64,000 nt of DNA from Spirochaetae bacterium HGW-Spirochaetae-1 (GCA_002839375.1 PGXY01000006.1:1-64000); one strand, 5' to 3'; shown: positions 8,046-17,089, numbered from the stretch's first letter. Notes: generated from the letters alone by a model not told the origin. Translations and numbers: made by a program.

Positions 8046-10397
8046 ATGAAGATCTCGATAAAAATCACGGCTGTTCTTCTCCTTTCAACGGCTGTTTCGC
8101 TGGCAGCTGCGGGAATGGCCGACAGCGTTGAGAATGTGCTGCATCCGCAGTTCTTTCTCAAAAACGCCCAGGGCGGAATCATAACCGATAAAAAACAGAA
8201 GATATCCAATGAGAAGAGCTGCATGCCCTGTCATGACGCGAAATATATCATGGCGCACAGCAGCCACTACAAAGATAAGATGAACCCTTCCTGCGTTGAA
8301 TGCCACTTTAAAGACGGGGAGATGAGCGGTGATTACCGCAAGGTAAATGTGCTGGTGCAGCGGCCCGACAATACTAACTGCGGTAAATGCCACGGTATTA
8401 TCGATATGTGCAGGGAAGGCCTGCGTATTCCCGATGACTATACCCGGTCCCTGGATTATCTTCTCGATGGCCGGAGGTATGATTTCACACAGGGCGGCGG
8501 TACTGTCTACGCGCCGCAGAATATCGCCGATTCTGATATGAACATCAAGAACAAGTTCATGTTCAATTATCCCTGGGACGTTCACTCGCTTCGGCAGCTT
8601 GAATGCGTGGACTGCCATTTTAACAGCAATGATCCCCGTTTCTGCGGGACGGTCACGGGCGATCTTGATCATCTCACCAGGGACCCGCGTAAAATCAAAT
8701 CCACGGGCAAGTATCTCAAGTGGCCCGATCACCGGCTTGCGGCTGCATCGTGCGAGTGTTGTCATGATCCCTATGTCATACATGAACATCTGCCATACAA
8801 ACAGCGGCATATGGATACTCTTAACTGCACGGCGTGTCATATTCCCAACGTCAAGGGACCGGGCTTTCAGTCCCTCGATGAAACGGTGGTTACCGAAAAG
8901 GGCGAAGCCCGCATTGAGTTCAGGGGATACGCGCGGGATAACGACTACACCTACGACATGAACACCATGTACCTCGAAGGATACTCGCCGGGACTTTTCT
9001 CCTATAAAGTGGACAAGAAAAAACAGCAGCGCGTTCCCAAATATGTTGAACGCAAAATTTCTCCCTTTAACCTGGTGACCCGCTGGTTCTGGAAGGAAAA
9101 GGACAGCGGTAAAGAAGTGTCTCTTGACGTGGTAAGAAAGGCCTGTCTCGAGGGTAAAAAATATTCTCCCGGGTTGACTGCTTTTTTTGATGCGGATAAA
9201 AACGGGACCATAGACGGGAAAGAACTGGTGCTGGATAAGAAAGAGAAGGTCGCCTTCATGGCATCGCGCCTTGAAAAACTGGGAGTGAAAAATCCCGTTA
9301 TCGTCGGAGTCATAACGCCCCATCGCCTGAACCATGGCCTTGTTCATGAGAAACAGGCCGTTCGCCGGTGCAACGAATGCCACGATACACGGGCGCGCCT
9401 CGGCGACGATATCGTCCTGGCCTCCCATGCCCCGGCGGGAATAATGCCGCGGCTGGCCTCCGATGCGCCGGTTACCCTGAACGGTGAAATAGAATCGGAC
9501 GGCGGAGACGGCTATATTCTCGTACGGAATACCGGCGTGAAATACAGCTATGTCTTCGGTCATGGAAGAAGACTCTGGCTGGATCTTCTGGGATTTTGGA
9601 TTTTTGTCCTGTCGGCCCTGGGTGTGGCCGGTCACTCGGTGCTTCGGTATCGTGCCGCGAAAAAGATACAGGCCCATGCGGCGGTAATGGAACGGGTCTA
9701 CATGTACGGGTTCTATGAGCGGTTGTGGCACTGGACCATGGCGGCGGGTGTCCTTATCCTCATCGTTACGGGATTCGAGATTCATTACAGCGGTTCAGTG
9801 ACGATACTGGGCCTTGAGAACGCCGTGGTCATACATAATGTTCTGGCCTTCATTATCGTCGCTAATGCCTTTCTCTCTCTCTTCTATCACATCACCACCG
9901 GAGAGATAAAGCAGTTTTTCAGTGTCAACCGGATATTCCTCAAGGAAGCTACGGTGCAGACGCTCTATTATATTCACGGTATATTCCGCGGCGAGGCCCA
10001 TCCCATGGCCAAGACCCGGGACAGGAAACTGAACCCGCTTCAGCAGATAACCTATGTGGGGCTGCTGAACATTCTGCTGCCCTTCCAGGTCATCACGGGA
10101 ATACTGATCTGGAGCGCCGGGTACTGGCCCTCCTGGGGCAGTATGCTGGGAGGCCTCACTATTATCGCCCCCCTGCATAATCTCGGTTCATGGATGATAC
10201 TTACTTTTCTCGTCGTCCATGTGTATCTGACCACGACGGGGCACACGGTGCTGGCGAACATTAAAGCCATGGTGACGGGATTTGACGATGTGGAAATAAT
10301 CGAAGAGAGTCAGCAGGTCAGAACAATGCTCGGTATGAAGCTGAAGGACCTGGTGAAGGCCGTTATTGATACGGTCATGAAAAAGGATCGGACGTAA
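8046..10397 (+). CDS. heptaheme cytochrome c fused to membrane cytochrome b
   Basis: A 783-residue protein with a signal peptide (residues 1-23). The periplasmic part carries seven CxxCH motifs (CMPCH, CVECH, CGKCH, CVDCH, CECCH, CTACH, CNECH). Residues 382-393 form a 12-residue EF-hand-type loop, DADKNGTIDGKE. From about residue 505 on there is one helix followed by a four- to five-helix cytochrome b with the His-bearing segments YERLWHWTM, VVIHNVLA, LFYHITTG, PLHNLGSW and LVVHVYLTTTGH, like the di-haem subunits of thiosulfate reductase and formate dehydrogenase. It probably passes electrons between the menaquinone pool and the octaheme protein encoded 2 nt upstream. An AAGGAGAGTG site lies before the ATG. 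Confidence 0.9.
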   Translation: MKISIKITAVLLLSTAVSLAAAGMADSVENVLHPQFFLKNAQGGIITDKKQKISNEKSCMPCHDAKYIMAHSSHYKDKMNPSCVECHFKDGEMSGDYRKVNVLVQRPDNTNCGKCHGIIDMCREGLRIPDDYTRSLDYLLDGRRYDFTQGGGTVYAPQNIADSDMNIKNKFMFNYPWDVHSLRQLECVDCHFNSNDPRFCGTVTGDLDHLTRDPRKIKSTGKYLKWPDHRLAAASCECCHDPYVIHEHLPYKQRHMDTLNCTACHIPNVKGPGFQSLDETVVTEKGEARIEFRGYARDNDYTYDMNTMYLEGYSPGLFSYKVDKKKQQRVPKYVERKISPFNLVTRWFWKEKDSGKEVSLDVVRKACLEGKKYSPGLTAFFDADKNGTIDGKELVLDKKEKVAFMASRLEKLGVKNPVIVGVITPHRLNHGLVHEKQAVRRCNECHDTRARLGDDIVLASHAPAGIMPRLASDAPVTLNGEIESDGGDGYILVRNTGVKYSYVFGHGRRLWLDLLGFWIFVLSALGVAGHSVLRYRAAKKIQAHAAVMERVYMYGFYERLWHWTMAAGVLILIVTGFEIHYSGSVTILGLENAVVIHNVLAFIIVANAFLSLFYHITTGEIKQFFSVNRIFLKEATVQTLYYIHGIFRGEAHPMAKTRDRKLNPLQQITYVGLLNILLPFQVITGILIWSAGYWPSWGSMLGGLTIIAPLHNLGSWMILTFLVVHVYLTTTGHTVLANIKAMVTGFDDVEIIEESQQVRTMLGMKLKDLVKAVIDTVMKKDRT

Positions 10398-10409
10398 GGA
10401 GGTGCGGAC

Positions 10410-10931
10410 ATGAATGCAAAAATTGAAAAACCTTATATAAATCCCTACCTGGGCGGAGCAATGCTGGGCGTTGTTCTTTTCATGGCGTATTTTTTCACCG
10501 GCGCGGGACTTGGAGCCTCGGGCGCCATAAGCAGGGTGCAGACTTTCATTCTCGACATTTTCGCCAGTGGACACGTCGACCGGGTCGGTTACTTCGCCCA
10601 TTACGGCGGTGGAAGCCAGAATGCCCTGGCCGACGCCTCGATTTTCATGCTGCTGGGAACCTTTATCGGAGGGCTCATCTCGGGATTTTTTAACGGCAGG
10701 CTGAAGGTGGAAACCCGCCGCGGTCCGCAGATAACCGATAGAACGCGGTGGATACTGGCCTTTATCGGGGGCGTGATCATGGGTTACGGGGCCCGCCTGG
10801 CCAGGGGCTGCACTTCGGGTCAGGCCCTGAGCGGCGGCGCGGTTTTGTCCGTGGGAAGCTGGGCTTTCATGTTCTGCGTTTTCATCGGCGGCTACGTCAT
10901 AGCCTGGTTTGTGCGGAAGCTGTGGAACTAA
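10410..10931 (+). CDS. YeeE/YedE-family sulfur transport protein (first half-size subunit)
   Basis: A 173-residue membrane protein with four to five hydrophobic helices. It carries the YeeE/YedE signature GARLARGCTSGQALSGGA; the Cys in this motif lies in the substrate path of TsuA-type thiosulfate transporters. Full-length TsuA has two such halves in one chain. Here the halves are separate genes, as in the PmpA/PmpB arrangement. GGAGGT precedes the ATG by 6 nt. The gene lies 12 nt after the cytochrome b fusion and 24 nt before the second subunit, so thiosulfate or a related anion is the probable substrate. Substrate assignment is inference from family and context. Confidence 0.88.
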   Translation: MNAKIEKPYINPYLGGAMLGVVLFMAYFFTGAGLGASGAISRVQTFILDIFASGHVDRVGYFAHYGGGSQNALADASIFMLLGTFIGGLISGFFNGRLKVETRRGPQITDRTRWILAFIGGVIMGYGARLARGCTSGQALSGGAVLSVGSWAFMFCVFIGGYVIAWFVRKLWN

Positions 10932-10955
10932 CGGGAAAGGAAAAGGAGAAATAGT

Positions 10956-12221
10956 ATGGCACCACTGGATATACTGGGAAATTACGGAACATTCTGGGGC
11001 TACCTCACGGCACTTCTCATCGGGATCGGTTTCGGCATCGCGCTGGAGATGTCGGGCTTTGGTGATTCAAGAAGGCTGGCGGCCCAGTTTTATTTTACCG
11101 AAATGCGCGTACTCAAGGTGATGTTCACCGCCATCATTGTGGCCATGACACTCATCTTTCTGACATCGTCCCTGGGGCTGCTTGATTTCAGCAAGGTCTT
11201 TGTGAATCCAACCTACCTGTTCCCCGGCATCATTGGCGGGCTCATCATGGGGGTGGGTTTCATAGTGGGGGGCTTCTGCCCGGGAACATCACTGGTGGCC
11301 ATGTCCACGGGAAAAATTGACGGCATGTTCTTTCTGGGCGGTGTGCTCTTCGGGGTCTTCACCTTCGGTGAAAGCGTGGCTTCCTTCGAGAATTTTTACA
11401 ATTCATATTACATGGGACGCTTTACCCTTTCGGAGTGGCTCGGCGTTGATGCCGGTGTGGCCGTGGTCCTGGTTCTGCTCATGGCCTTTGCCATGTTTTA
11501 CGGGTCCGAGCTCCTTGAGCAGAAGTTCGGTGAGAAGAAGGCATGGAAGAATATCAACCTGAAGCCCTACAAAAAGGGAACCCTCATCGCGGGTTCACTG
11601 CTCCTGCTGACCGGCGTCATCACCATGGCTATTGGGCAGCCTTCAATAGAGCGGCGCTGGAGCTGGAAAAGCGCCGTTGAATCGAAGCGGCTGGAGAGCC
11701 GCGAGGTTTTTATTCATCCCGGTGAGCTTTATGAGGTCATGAACAATGCACTGCTCTATAAAAACCTCATCGACGTGCGCAGTGAAAGTGATTACAATAT
11801 CTTTCATCTGGAAGATGCCGAACATCTGACGCTCAACGATTTGACAAAGACGGATGTCGTGAAAAAATTCCTCGATGCTTCGGCAAACACGGTCAACATC
11901 ATTATATCCAATGATGAAAAAACCGCTGTTGAGGCCTTCAAGATCATGCGCGCGCAGAATATTATCAATCTCTATATATTGAGCGGAGGCATCAACAACT
12001 GGCTTGATACATTCACCATTGATAAATCCATCGCGGTGCGGGAAGACATGAAGAAGAATAAAGATGCGGATGTGCTGCGTTATGCCTTTACACGGGCCGT
12101 GGGTGAGACAGTGTATCCCGCCAATCCGCGGGTGCGCCATGGCCACGGGCTTCCGGAATTAAAGTTTGAGAAAAAAGTCAAAATGAAAACGAAGAAAACC
12201 ATATCGGGCGGATGCGGATGA
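10956..12221 (+). CDS. YeeE/YedE transporter fused to a Cys-less rhodanese-like domain
   Basis: A 421-residue protein. Residues 1-190 form the second YeeE/YedE half, with hydrophobic helices and the signature GGFCPGTSLVAMSTGKIDG. Another helix at about 205-225 follows. Residues about 240-350 look like a rhodanese fold: NLIDVRSESDYNIFHLEDAEHL, then NIIISNDEKTAVEAFKIM, then LSGGINNW. The position that should hold the sulfur-carrying Cys after the strand NIIIS is Asn/Asp, so the domain cannot work as an ordinary sulfurtransferase. The tail is basic and ends in ISGGCG, giving one Cys at the second-last residue, the only one outside the transporter half. The domain may bind or guide sulfur species to the transporter. 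It is the last gene of the operon. Confidence 0.88.
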   Translation: MAPLDILGNYGTFWGYLTALLIGIGFGIALEMSGFGDSRRLAAQFYFTEMRVLKVMFTAIIVAMTLIFLTSSLGLLDFSKVFVNPTYLFPGIIGGLIMGVGFIVGGFCPGTSLVAMSTGKIDGMFFLGGVLFGVFTFGESVASFENFYNSYYMGRFTLSEWLGVDAGVAVVLVLLMAFAMFYGSELLEQKFGEKKAWKNINLKPYKKGTLIAGSLLLLTGVITMAIGQPSIERRWSWKSAVESKRLESREVFIHPGELYEVMNNALLYKNLIDVRSESDYNIFHLEDAEHLTLNDLTKTDVVKKFLDASANTVNIIISNDEKTAVEAFKIMRAQNIINLYILSGGINNWLDTFTIDKSIAVREDMKKNKDADVLRYAFTRAVGETVYPANPRVRHGHGLPELKFEKKVKMKTKKTISGGCG

Positions 12222-12305
12222 TAATACGCCGATGCAAGGACGCCGCGATGCACGGGCGAACAGGGTCCGGACGCGGCGGGGTGATGACAGGGGAGAAACT
12301 GAAAA

Positions 12306-12332
12306 GACCGGAAATCCATCCGGTCTTTTTTT
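12306..12332 (+). terminator. intrinsic terminator of the sulfur operon
   Basis: GACCGG (12306-12311) pairs with CCGGTC (12320-12325) around an 8-nt loop, followed by seven T. It lies about 85 nt past the last gene of the multiheme/YeeE operon. Confidence 0.85.
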
Positions 12333-12381
12333 AATGTTCATGAGGGTCGGAAGCTGCAAGAAAGATTCTGCGGCGCCGGGA

Positions 12382-12570
12382 TTACACGGAGAAGGTGGGA
12401 TCCTTTTTGATGAGGATTTCCTTGATCTTCGCGTCGCCCGCTGAAAAGTAAATGACGTGGGATTCCATGATTCGGTATTCCGAGAGCAGCTTAAGGAAAA
12501 GGTCGTCTCTGTTTATATCGGAAAGGTCAGCAGTTTGAAGTTTTTCATTGCCAATAAAGATAGCTTTCAT
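12382..12570 (-). CDS. small hypothetical protein
   Basis: A 62-residue soluble protein of mixed charge (MKAIFIGNEKLQTADLSDIN...). An AGGAA ribosome-binding site lies before the ATG and the codon use looks genuine. I do not recognise a family. It is convergent with the sulfur operon and divergent from lolA. It could still be a chance frame. Confidence 0.5.
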   Translation of the reverse strand: MKAIFIGNEKLQTADLSDINRDDLFLKLLSEYRIMESHVIYFSAGDAKIKEILIKKDPTFSV

Positions 12571-12722
12571 TATAGTTCCTGTGAGCAGTTATTTTGTCAC
12601 TGCTTGCAAGGGTACATTTATTAATGAATTTGTCCAGCATTTTAATCGGCCGGAAATTAAAAAGTTCCTTCCTGCCCCCCCTTAATTCGGGGAAATATGC
12701 TTGACAGAAGTCGCTTTTAGGA

Positions 12723-12751
12723 TTGACTTTTCCCTATGACGTCTTTATGTT
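12723..12751 (+). promoter_or_regulatory. probable sigma70-type promoter for the lolA-rodZ-rimO run
   Basis: TTGACT (12723-12728) and TATGTT (12746-12751) are separated by 17 nt and lie about 85 nt upstream of lolA. A second TTGACA occurs at 12701 without an equally good partner. Confidence 0.35.
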
Positions 12752-12836
12752 GTGCTAAATTTTTTATTAAAAAGTAGTTGATACATTTGACGGTATTATC
12801 CTTCTTGTCCTGTTCAACAAAAAATATTATTTGATT

Positions 12837-13538
12837 ATGAGGAATATGAAGCACATAATACGGGTATTATCCGCAGCCCTTTTGATTTTTTCCCTAACGA
12901 TCACCGGGGCCCTTGCCTATAAATTCGATTTCACCACCGTCAGCGACGTAGTGCAGAAAATCCAGGAGAAGTTTGCCGGGCTTGAGACCTATCAGGCCAC
13001 CTTCACCATCATTTCCGATAAGATGGGGAAGAAGGTGACACAGCGCGGCGAGATAAGCTACAAGGCATCAAACAAGCTTCTTATTAATTTTACTTCTCCC
13101 CAGGGACAGAAAATAGTATCAAACGGAAAGATGATGTGGATATACATACCGTCCATGAATGTAGTGGCCGAGCAGGACCTCAAATCGGACGCCGGCATTT
13201 TTTCCACGGGAACAAAATCGGGCCTGAAAAGGCTCTTCTCCAAGTATCATTACCGGTTTGCAGCCAAGGAGCAGCCCGAGCCCCAGAGCAATGGCTCTAA
13301 AATGTACACCCTGATTCTGAAACAGAAGGAAAGCCGCAGCGGTTACAGGAAACTCAAGCTGTGGGTTACGGAGAACTACACCATAACCAGGGCCGAGGGA
13401 GAGACTTCTTCGGGCAAGAACGTGGAAATAGTATTTTCTAATATAAAAACGAACATAGACTTACCTAATGGATTGTTTAAGTTTGATGTGCCGGCGCGTG
13501 CCAGGGTCATCAAGAATCCCATGATAGCAGAGGAGTAA
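12837..13538 (+). CDS. lolA: LolA-like outer-membrane lipoprotein carrier
   Basis: A periplasmic protein of about 233 residues with a signal peptide ending at GALA. The mature part shows the LolA pattern: IQEKFAGLETYQATFTI near the start, then TQRGEISYKASNKLLINFTSPQGQKIVSNGKMMWIYIP, a run of strands that build the open barrel holding lipid. LolA ferries lipoproteins from the inner to the outer membrane; the LolB and LolCDE partners are not in this window. The start is uncertain: ATG at 12837 or 12846, since the GAGGA at 12839-12843 is too close to the second. It begins a co-directional run with rodZ 3 nt downstream. Confidence 0.85.
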   Translation: MRNMKHIIRVLSAALLIFSLTITGALAYKFDFTTVSDVVQKIQEKFAGLETYQATFTIISDKMGKKVTQRGEISYKASNKLLINFTSPQGQKIVSNGKMMWIYIPSMNVVAEQDLKSDAGIFSTGTKSGLKRLFSKYHYRFAAKEQPEPQSNGSKMYTLILKQKESRSGYRKLKLWVTENYTITRAEGETSSGKNVEIVFSNIKTNIDLPNGLFKFDVPARARVIKNPMIAEE

Positions 13539-13541
13539 CGA

Positions 13542-14681
13542 GTGGAAAGCATTGGAGAAAGATTACGCACTGCCCGGGAAAGCAGAAAACTTTCAATAAG
13601 GGAGATCGTCAAGGAAACGAACATATCTCCTCTGTATATTGAAGCTCTTGAAGACGAAGATTTCGACAAGTTTCCCAGCGAGACATATATAATCGGATTT
13701 CTCCGCTCCTATGCCGAATTTCTGAAACTCGATGCCAATGAAATGATCATGTCTTACCGGGGATATAAAATCGGAGAAAGCGCCACACCGCTCGAGGAGC
13801 TGACAAAGCCGACAAGGGCGGCCTTCAGCATGACCATGTCCAACTTCGTGAACCAGTACCGGAATATTATTTTTATTGCCGGCGTCGCTTTTACCATGCT
13901 GCTCATCATATGGGGTATTAAATCCATTTTTTCATCGAAGGTGGACATCGCCGACGGTGATTCCATCGATAATATTAAAAGTGAATACAACGCTAAAAAT
14001 ATAGGCAACCAGATCGAGAATATCCGCAATCTTCAGCTTCACAATGAGCAGGGGATCGTGCTGGTTTATAAAAATGAGGCGGTCCAGTTTCTCGTTGATA
14101 ACAAGGAGGTCGTTTTCCTCCTGAAAGAGATCCAGGGTGAAGCGGTAGAGGTGGAGATACTTCCCGCCAAGCAGATACTCAAACTTGAAATGGGAAAAGT
14201 GGCCTCCGTCCGTGTTCAGGACAGCCCACGGGATGTGAATTTTACACTCAAGGGCCTTACGGAAAACAGGGCGAAGATCATGGTAGAGTTGGGCGCGAAG
14301 GTCGTGACGGAAAACACCGATGCCGTCAAGGATGGCGAAAAGGTGATGGAAGCCAATGTGGATAACACCAGTGTAATCGCCCAGAACCCGAAGAGCCTCA
14401 AGATAGTTTTCGAGGCGGAATTTACCCAGAAATCATTTGTAGAAGTCTATCTTGACGGCAATAAGAAAAGCCAGGGTTTCGTCACTCCGGGAACCAGGGA
14501 GCGGTACGAGGCATCGGAATTTATACAAATCAAGGTGGGTAACGCCGGCGGTCTCAAGGCCATCATCAACGGCAGGGAGTACTCCTTCGGCAAATCAGGA
14601 CAGGTTGCCAACAAGGTGATAACATGGAAAAAGGATGTGGCCAATCCCAACCTGTATCATATTGTAATCAAAGACTGGTAA
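13542..14681 (+). CDS. rodZ: RodZ-like HTH and transmembrane protein
   Basis: A 379-residue protein. Residues about 3-70 form an Xre-type helix-turn-helix (GERLRTARESRKLSIREI ... FPSETYIIGFLRSYAEFL), the typical cytoplasmic domain of RodZ that touches MreB. A single membrane helix lies at about residues 108-127. The remaining 250 residues are periplasmic, longer than in E. coli, and end in a DUF4115-like beta domain. It probably links cell shape or envelope growth to the cytoskeleton. The start is GTG, preceded by GAGGAG in the end of lolA. rimO follows 3 nt later. Confidence 0.8.
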   Translation: MESIGERLRTARESRKLSIREIVKETNISPLYIEALEDEDFDKFPSETYIIGFLRSYAEFLKLDANEMIMSYRGYKIGESATPLEELTKPTRAAFSMTMSNFVNQYRNIIFIAGVAFTMLLIIWGIKSIFSSKVDIADGDSIDNIKSEYNAKNIGNQIENIRNLQLHNEQGIVLVYKNEAVQFLVDNKEVVFLLKEIQGEAVEVEILPAKQILKLEMGKVASVRVQDSPRDVNFTLKGLTENRAKIMVELGAKVVTENTDAVKDGEKVMEANVDNTSVIAQNPKSLKIVFEAEFTQKSFVEVYLDGNKKSQGFVTPGTRERYEASEFIQIKVGNAGGLKAIINGREYSFGKSGQVANKVITWKKDVANPNLYHIVIKDW

Positions 14682-14684
14682 CAG

Positions 14685-16019
14685 GTGTTTCATTCAACTG
14701 ATCTCTCCTACTACATAATTTCGTTGGGCTGCTCAAAAAACCTCGTGGATTCGGAGAAGATCAACGGCGCCATGTCTTCCGCCGGGTTCAGTTCCGTATC
14801 CTCCTCGGAAGATGCCGATATCCTCATAATAAATACCTGCGGATTCATAACCCCTGCGAAAGAAGAATCAATCGGTGTTATATTCGATGCCCTGGAACAG
14901 CGTGACGCTTCTGCTGGTAATATGGAAAGACCCTTCGGGAAAAAAGTCGTGGTTACGGGCTGCCTGACACAGCGCTATTACAGTGATATCCGAAATGATA
15001 TTCCGGAAATCGATTTCATCGATGGTGTTCCCGATGAGAATTTCGTGGGGAAAATATCCACGGCGTTTCATATCAGCCTGGACGGCAGACTGCAGCGGGA
15101 CCAGGTCCCCCTGGAAAAGGGAACGGCTTTTGCCTATATAAAAATATCCGAGGGATGTTCCAATAACTGCGCCTATTGCACCATTCCCTTTATCCGCGGC
15201 AGTCATGTCTCCTTTTCTCCCACGGAAATTCTGCACGATGCCCGCCAGGCCCTGAAAAGGGGGGCGCGGGAGATCATTATCATTGCCCAGGACACGGCCT
15301 CGTACAACTGGAACGGCACTGGTCTCGCGGAAATCGTGAATATGATATCGGAGCTACCCGGTGTTGACTGGATCCGACTTATGTACTGTCATCCCGACCA
15401 TATCACCGATGAGATTGTCGGGCTCCTGGCTGACAACAAAAAGGTAGTTAAATACGTTGATGTTCCCTTTCAGCATGCCAGCGGCCCGATCCTGAAATCC
15501 ATGGGGAGAAGGGGAAATTTTGATTCATACCTGGAACTCGTGTTGAAATTGAGAGAGCGGGTGACCGGTATCCGCATCCGCTCCACCTTTATGGTGGGGC
15601 ATCCCGGTGAAACCGGTGGGGATTTCGCCCGGCTCATGGAATTTATTGAAAAGGCACAGCTTGACCGGGTCGGTGCCTTCATGTATTCTCCTGAGGAAGG
15701 GACCCGTTCCGTTTCGCTGGACGGAAAGGTTTCGGCGCGGGTGATGAAAAAACGGTACAATCAGCTCATGAAACTGCAGCAGGTCATATCCCGGGAAAAA
15801 TTGAAGGGCATGATCGGATCAACGGTAAATGTTCTGGTGGAAGAGAGACTTGATGAGAAGACCTGTGTGGGACGGAGCGAGTTTGATGCTCCCGAGGTTG
15901 ATGGTGTTTTTTACTTGACCACAACAATGGATCTTATTAATACTATTGTCAGAGCACGGGTGACCGACGCTGTCGAATATGATCTTATTGGAGAAACCCT
16001 TGAAAATACCGGAATTTAA
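14685..16019 (+). CDS. rimO: ribosomal protein S12 methylthiotransferase RimO
   Basis: A 444-residue radical SAM methylthiotransferase that adds a methylthio group to an Asp of ribosomal protein S12. The N-terminal UPF0004 domain has the three cluster Cys in SLGCSKN, NTCGFI and TGCLTQRY. The radical-SAM cluster motif is Cys158-x3-Cys162-x2-Cys165 (CSNNCAYC). The C-terminal part from about residue 375 is a TRAM domain. YVDVPFQHAS and the S12-type SLGCSKN start separate it from MiaB. The start is GTG right after rodZ; the 3' end overlaps pgsA. Confidence 0.93.
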   Translation: MFHSTDLSYYIISLGCSKNLVDSEKINGAMSSAGFSSVSSSEDADILIINTCGFITPAKEESIGVIFDALEQRDASAGNMERPFGKKVVVTGCLTQRYYSDIRNDIPEIDFIDGVPDENFVGKISTAFHISLDGRLQRDQVPLEKGTAFAYIKISEGCSNNCAYCTIPFIRGSHVSFSPTEILHDARQALKRGAREIIIIAQDTASYNWNGTGLAEIVNMISELPGVDWIRLMYCHPDHITDEIVGLLADNKKVVKYVDVPFQHASGPILKSMGRRGNFDSYLELVLKLRERVTGIRIRSTFMVGHPGETGGDFARLMEFIEKAQLDRVGAFMYSPEEGTRSVSLDGKVSARVMKKRYNQLMKLQQVISREKLKGMIGSTVNVLVEERLDEKTCVGRSEFDAPEVDGVFYLTTTMDLINTIVRARVTDAVEYDLIGETLENTGI

Positions 16020-16602
16020 ATTGAATATTCCCAATCTCCTGTCCCTGTCCAGGGTTGTCCTTATCCCCTTGTTCGTATATTTACTTGCCCAGAAAACCAT
16101 GATGGGGTGGTTCGGCGCCCTGGCGGTTTTTTCCATAGCCTCGGTTACCGATCTTCTTGACGGATGGAGCGCCCGTAAGCTGAAGATGGAATCGGAATTC
16201 GGAGAGTTTATCGATCCCCTGGCCGATAAATTCCTGGTGATTTCGGCCCTCATCGCCCTCATCGCCCTGGATCCCAATCTGGAAATTATTGATTTATGGA
16301 TGATATTGATAATTGCGGGAAGGGATGTTCTCATTACTTTCATGAGGATGGTAGCCCTTCGCAAGGGACGACCACTGAAGACCAGCCGTTTCGGTAAGGT
16401 CAAAACGGCCTTTCAGATGATATCGGTTGTTCTTATTATCCTGATCTATATGGCGAAGAAAAGCAAAATCCTGGAGACACACGAATCAGCAACATACTGG
16501 ATCATGCTCGCCGTGACCCTCATGACGGCCTTTTCCGGTCTCAGGTATCTGTTTACCAATTGGCAACTGTTTCTGCCGGAAAAAAAATCTATTGAAGAGT
16601 GA
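15979..16602 (+). CDS. pgsA: CDP-diacylglycerol-glycerol-3-phosphate 3-phosphatidyltransferase
   Basis: A membrane enzyme of about 200 residues that makes phosphatidylglycerol phosphate from CDP-diacylglycerol and glycerol 3-phosphate. The CDP-alcohol phosphotransferase signature is complete: DLLDGWSAR, then GEFIDPLADK. Several hydrophobic helices surround it. The frame opens with an ATG inside rimO; an alternative TTG at 16000 has a well-spaced GGAG and would give the more usual N-terminus, so the true start may be 21 nt downstream. The next gene, pgpA, catalyses the following step. Confidence 0.9.
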   Translation: MILLEKPLKIPEFKLNIPNLLSLSRVVLIPLFVYLLAQKTMMGWFGALAVFSIASVTDLLDGWSARKLKMESEFGEFIDPLADKFLVISALIALIALDPNLEIIDLWMILIIAGRDVLITFMRMVALRKGRPLKTSRFGKVKTAFQMISVVLIILIYMAKKSKILETHESATYWIMLAVTLMTAFSGLRYLFTNWQLFLPEKKSIEE

Positions 16603-16606
16603 TAAC

Positions 16607-17089
16607 GTGAAAATAAAGGAAATGCTGTTTACCGGTTTTTATTCCGGCTATGTACCCCTTGCGCCGGGAACGGCCGGAACCTTCGTTGGGATGATCTTCT
16701 ACTTTCTGGAATACCTTATTTTCGGGCCGCGTGTCAGTCCCTGGGTCAATGTGGGCGTGGCCGTAATCCTTCTCTATCCCGCAATAAAACTGGGTGATGC
16801 CGGTGAACTCTATTTCGGCAAAAAGGATCCCCAGGAGGTGGTTCTCGATGAGATGATGGGATACTGGATAACCATGATGTTTTTACCTTTCAGTATAAAA
16901 TTGTCCATCTTGGGATTTATCCTCTTCCGCATTATGGATGTACTGAAACCATATCCCGCGGGGAAACTGCAGGAGTTAAAGGGTGGTCTCGGTATAATGA
17001 TTGATGACTACATAGCCGGCGTATACGCATGCATCATACTTCATGCCGTTCTCCTGGCTGCCGATTATTGCGGGATTATCTTTCTTTGA
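16607..17089 (+). CDS. pgpA: phosphatidylglycerophosphatase A
   Basis: A membrane protein of 160 residues of the PgpA family that removes phosphate from phosphatidylglycerol phosphate. Family motifs seen are SGYVPLAPGTAGT near the start, the acidic DEMMGYWI in the middle and the FRIMDVLKPYP segment followed by GIMIDDYIAGV. GTG at 16607 is chosen, 4 nt after the pgsA stop; a TTG five codons upstream is less likely. Together with pgsA it completes phosphatidylglycerol synthesis from CDP-diacylglycerol. Confidence 0.9.
   Translation: MKIKEMLFTGFYSGYVPLAPGTAGTFVGMIFYFLEYLIFGPRVSPWVNVGVAVILLYPAIKLGDAGELYFGKKDPQEVVLDEMMGYWITMMFLPFSIKLSILGFILFRIMDVLKPYPAGKLQELKGGLGIMIDDYIAGVYACIILHAVLLAADYCGIIFL

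Noticed and set aside
8085-9785. 566-codon open frame on the minus strand
   Set aside because: It lies wholly antisense to the heptaheme-cytochrome b gene, whose CxxCH motifs and membrane helices are unmistakable. The antisense frame has no motif or ribosome-binding site.
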